Shown: in pieces, positions 13,865 through 13,936 of the stretch
Position numbering within the stretch: position 1 is the stretch's first letter
Layout of the letters: each line of letters opens with the position of its first letter
Assembly: GCA_964384585.1 (NCBI GenBank)
Contig: CAYLME010000084.1
Span: 1-13,936, forward strand
From: DASTYK01 sp964384585
Lineage (GTDB): Bacteria > Gemmatimonadota > Gemmatimonadetes > Longimicrobiales > RSA9
Direction: 5' to 3'
DNA: 13,936 nt
Program-made: the position numbers and the translations under genes
Notes under the pieces: generated by a model
Databases searched by the model: none
The model's input: the letters and a program-made list of their open reading frames with translations, nothing else
What the model was told of the DNA's origin: nothing

Positions 13865-13936
13865 CGGCTCGTTCCGCTCACGCCGAGTGTTACCGGCGGC
13901 GCGTCGGCGTCGTCGCCGCGAGCCGTCAGCAGCAGC

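Overview
The window is GC-rich, tightly packed bacterial DNA, probably chromosomal. A large lipoprotein with Big_1-type repeats, a signal-peptide beta-barrel candidate and a MacB/FtsX-type permease tail fit a Gram-negative soil or sediment lineage such as Gemmatimonadota. That placement is a guess from gene style, not from a marker gene. I see no rRNA, tRNA, CRISPR array, insertion sequence or phage gene.

Layout. (a) Bases 2-5873, plus strand: three genes with overlapping stop/start codons, forming one transcription unit. They are the 3' part of an unrecognised beta/coiled-coil protein, a probable outer-membrane beta-barrel protein, and a 989-residue lipoprotein with one Big_2-like and seven Big_1-like Ig domains repeated at exactly 300 bp. 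Together they look like a cell-envelope or surface-display set. (b) Bases 5827-9421, minus strand: a heme-copper oxidase-type operon read as CuA subunit II, subunit I, SCO/SenC copper chaperone, six-helix membrane protein, and a 76-residue unknown protein. It is led by a candidate promoter. Subunit I looks like a B-family (ba3-like) oxidase with all six metal-binding histidines. However, the tyrosine normally cross-linked to a CuB histidine is Asn272. With the gene content norY-norS-senC-orf1, this points to an sNOR-type nitric oxide reductase rather than an oxygen-reducing cytochrome oxidase. (c) Bases 9570-12484, minus strand: archease, RtcB RNA ligase and an HMA-CDF metal transporter, closely spaced; the first two form a known RNA ligation/repair pair. 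(d) Bases 12594-13864, minus strand: a FetA-like ABC ATPase followed by an in-frame chimeric permease. Its N-terminal half is FetB-like and its C-terminal half is the tail of a MacB/FtsX-type permease.

The leading findings are the probable misannotation-prone NO reductase operon with its small unknown downstream gene, and the FetB/FtsX permease fusion. The near-identical Ig repeats suggest recent gene conversion or unequal exchange. No intergenic stretch exceeds 300 bases; the longest is about 150 bases, upstream of the subunit II gene.
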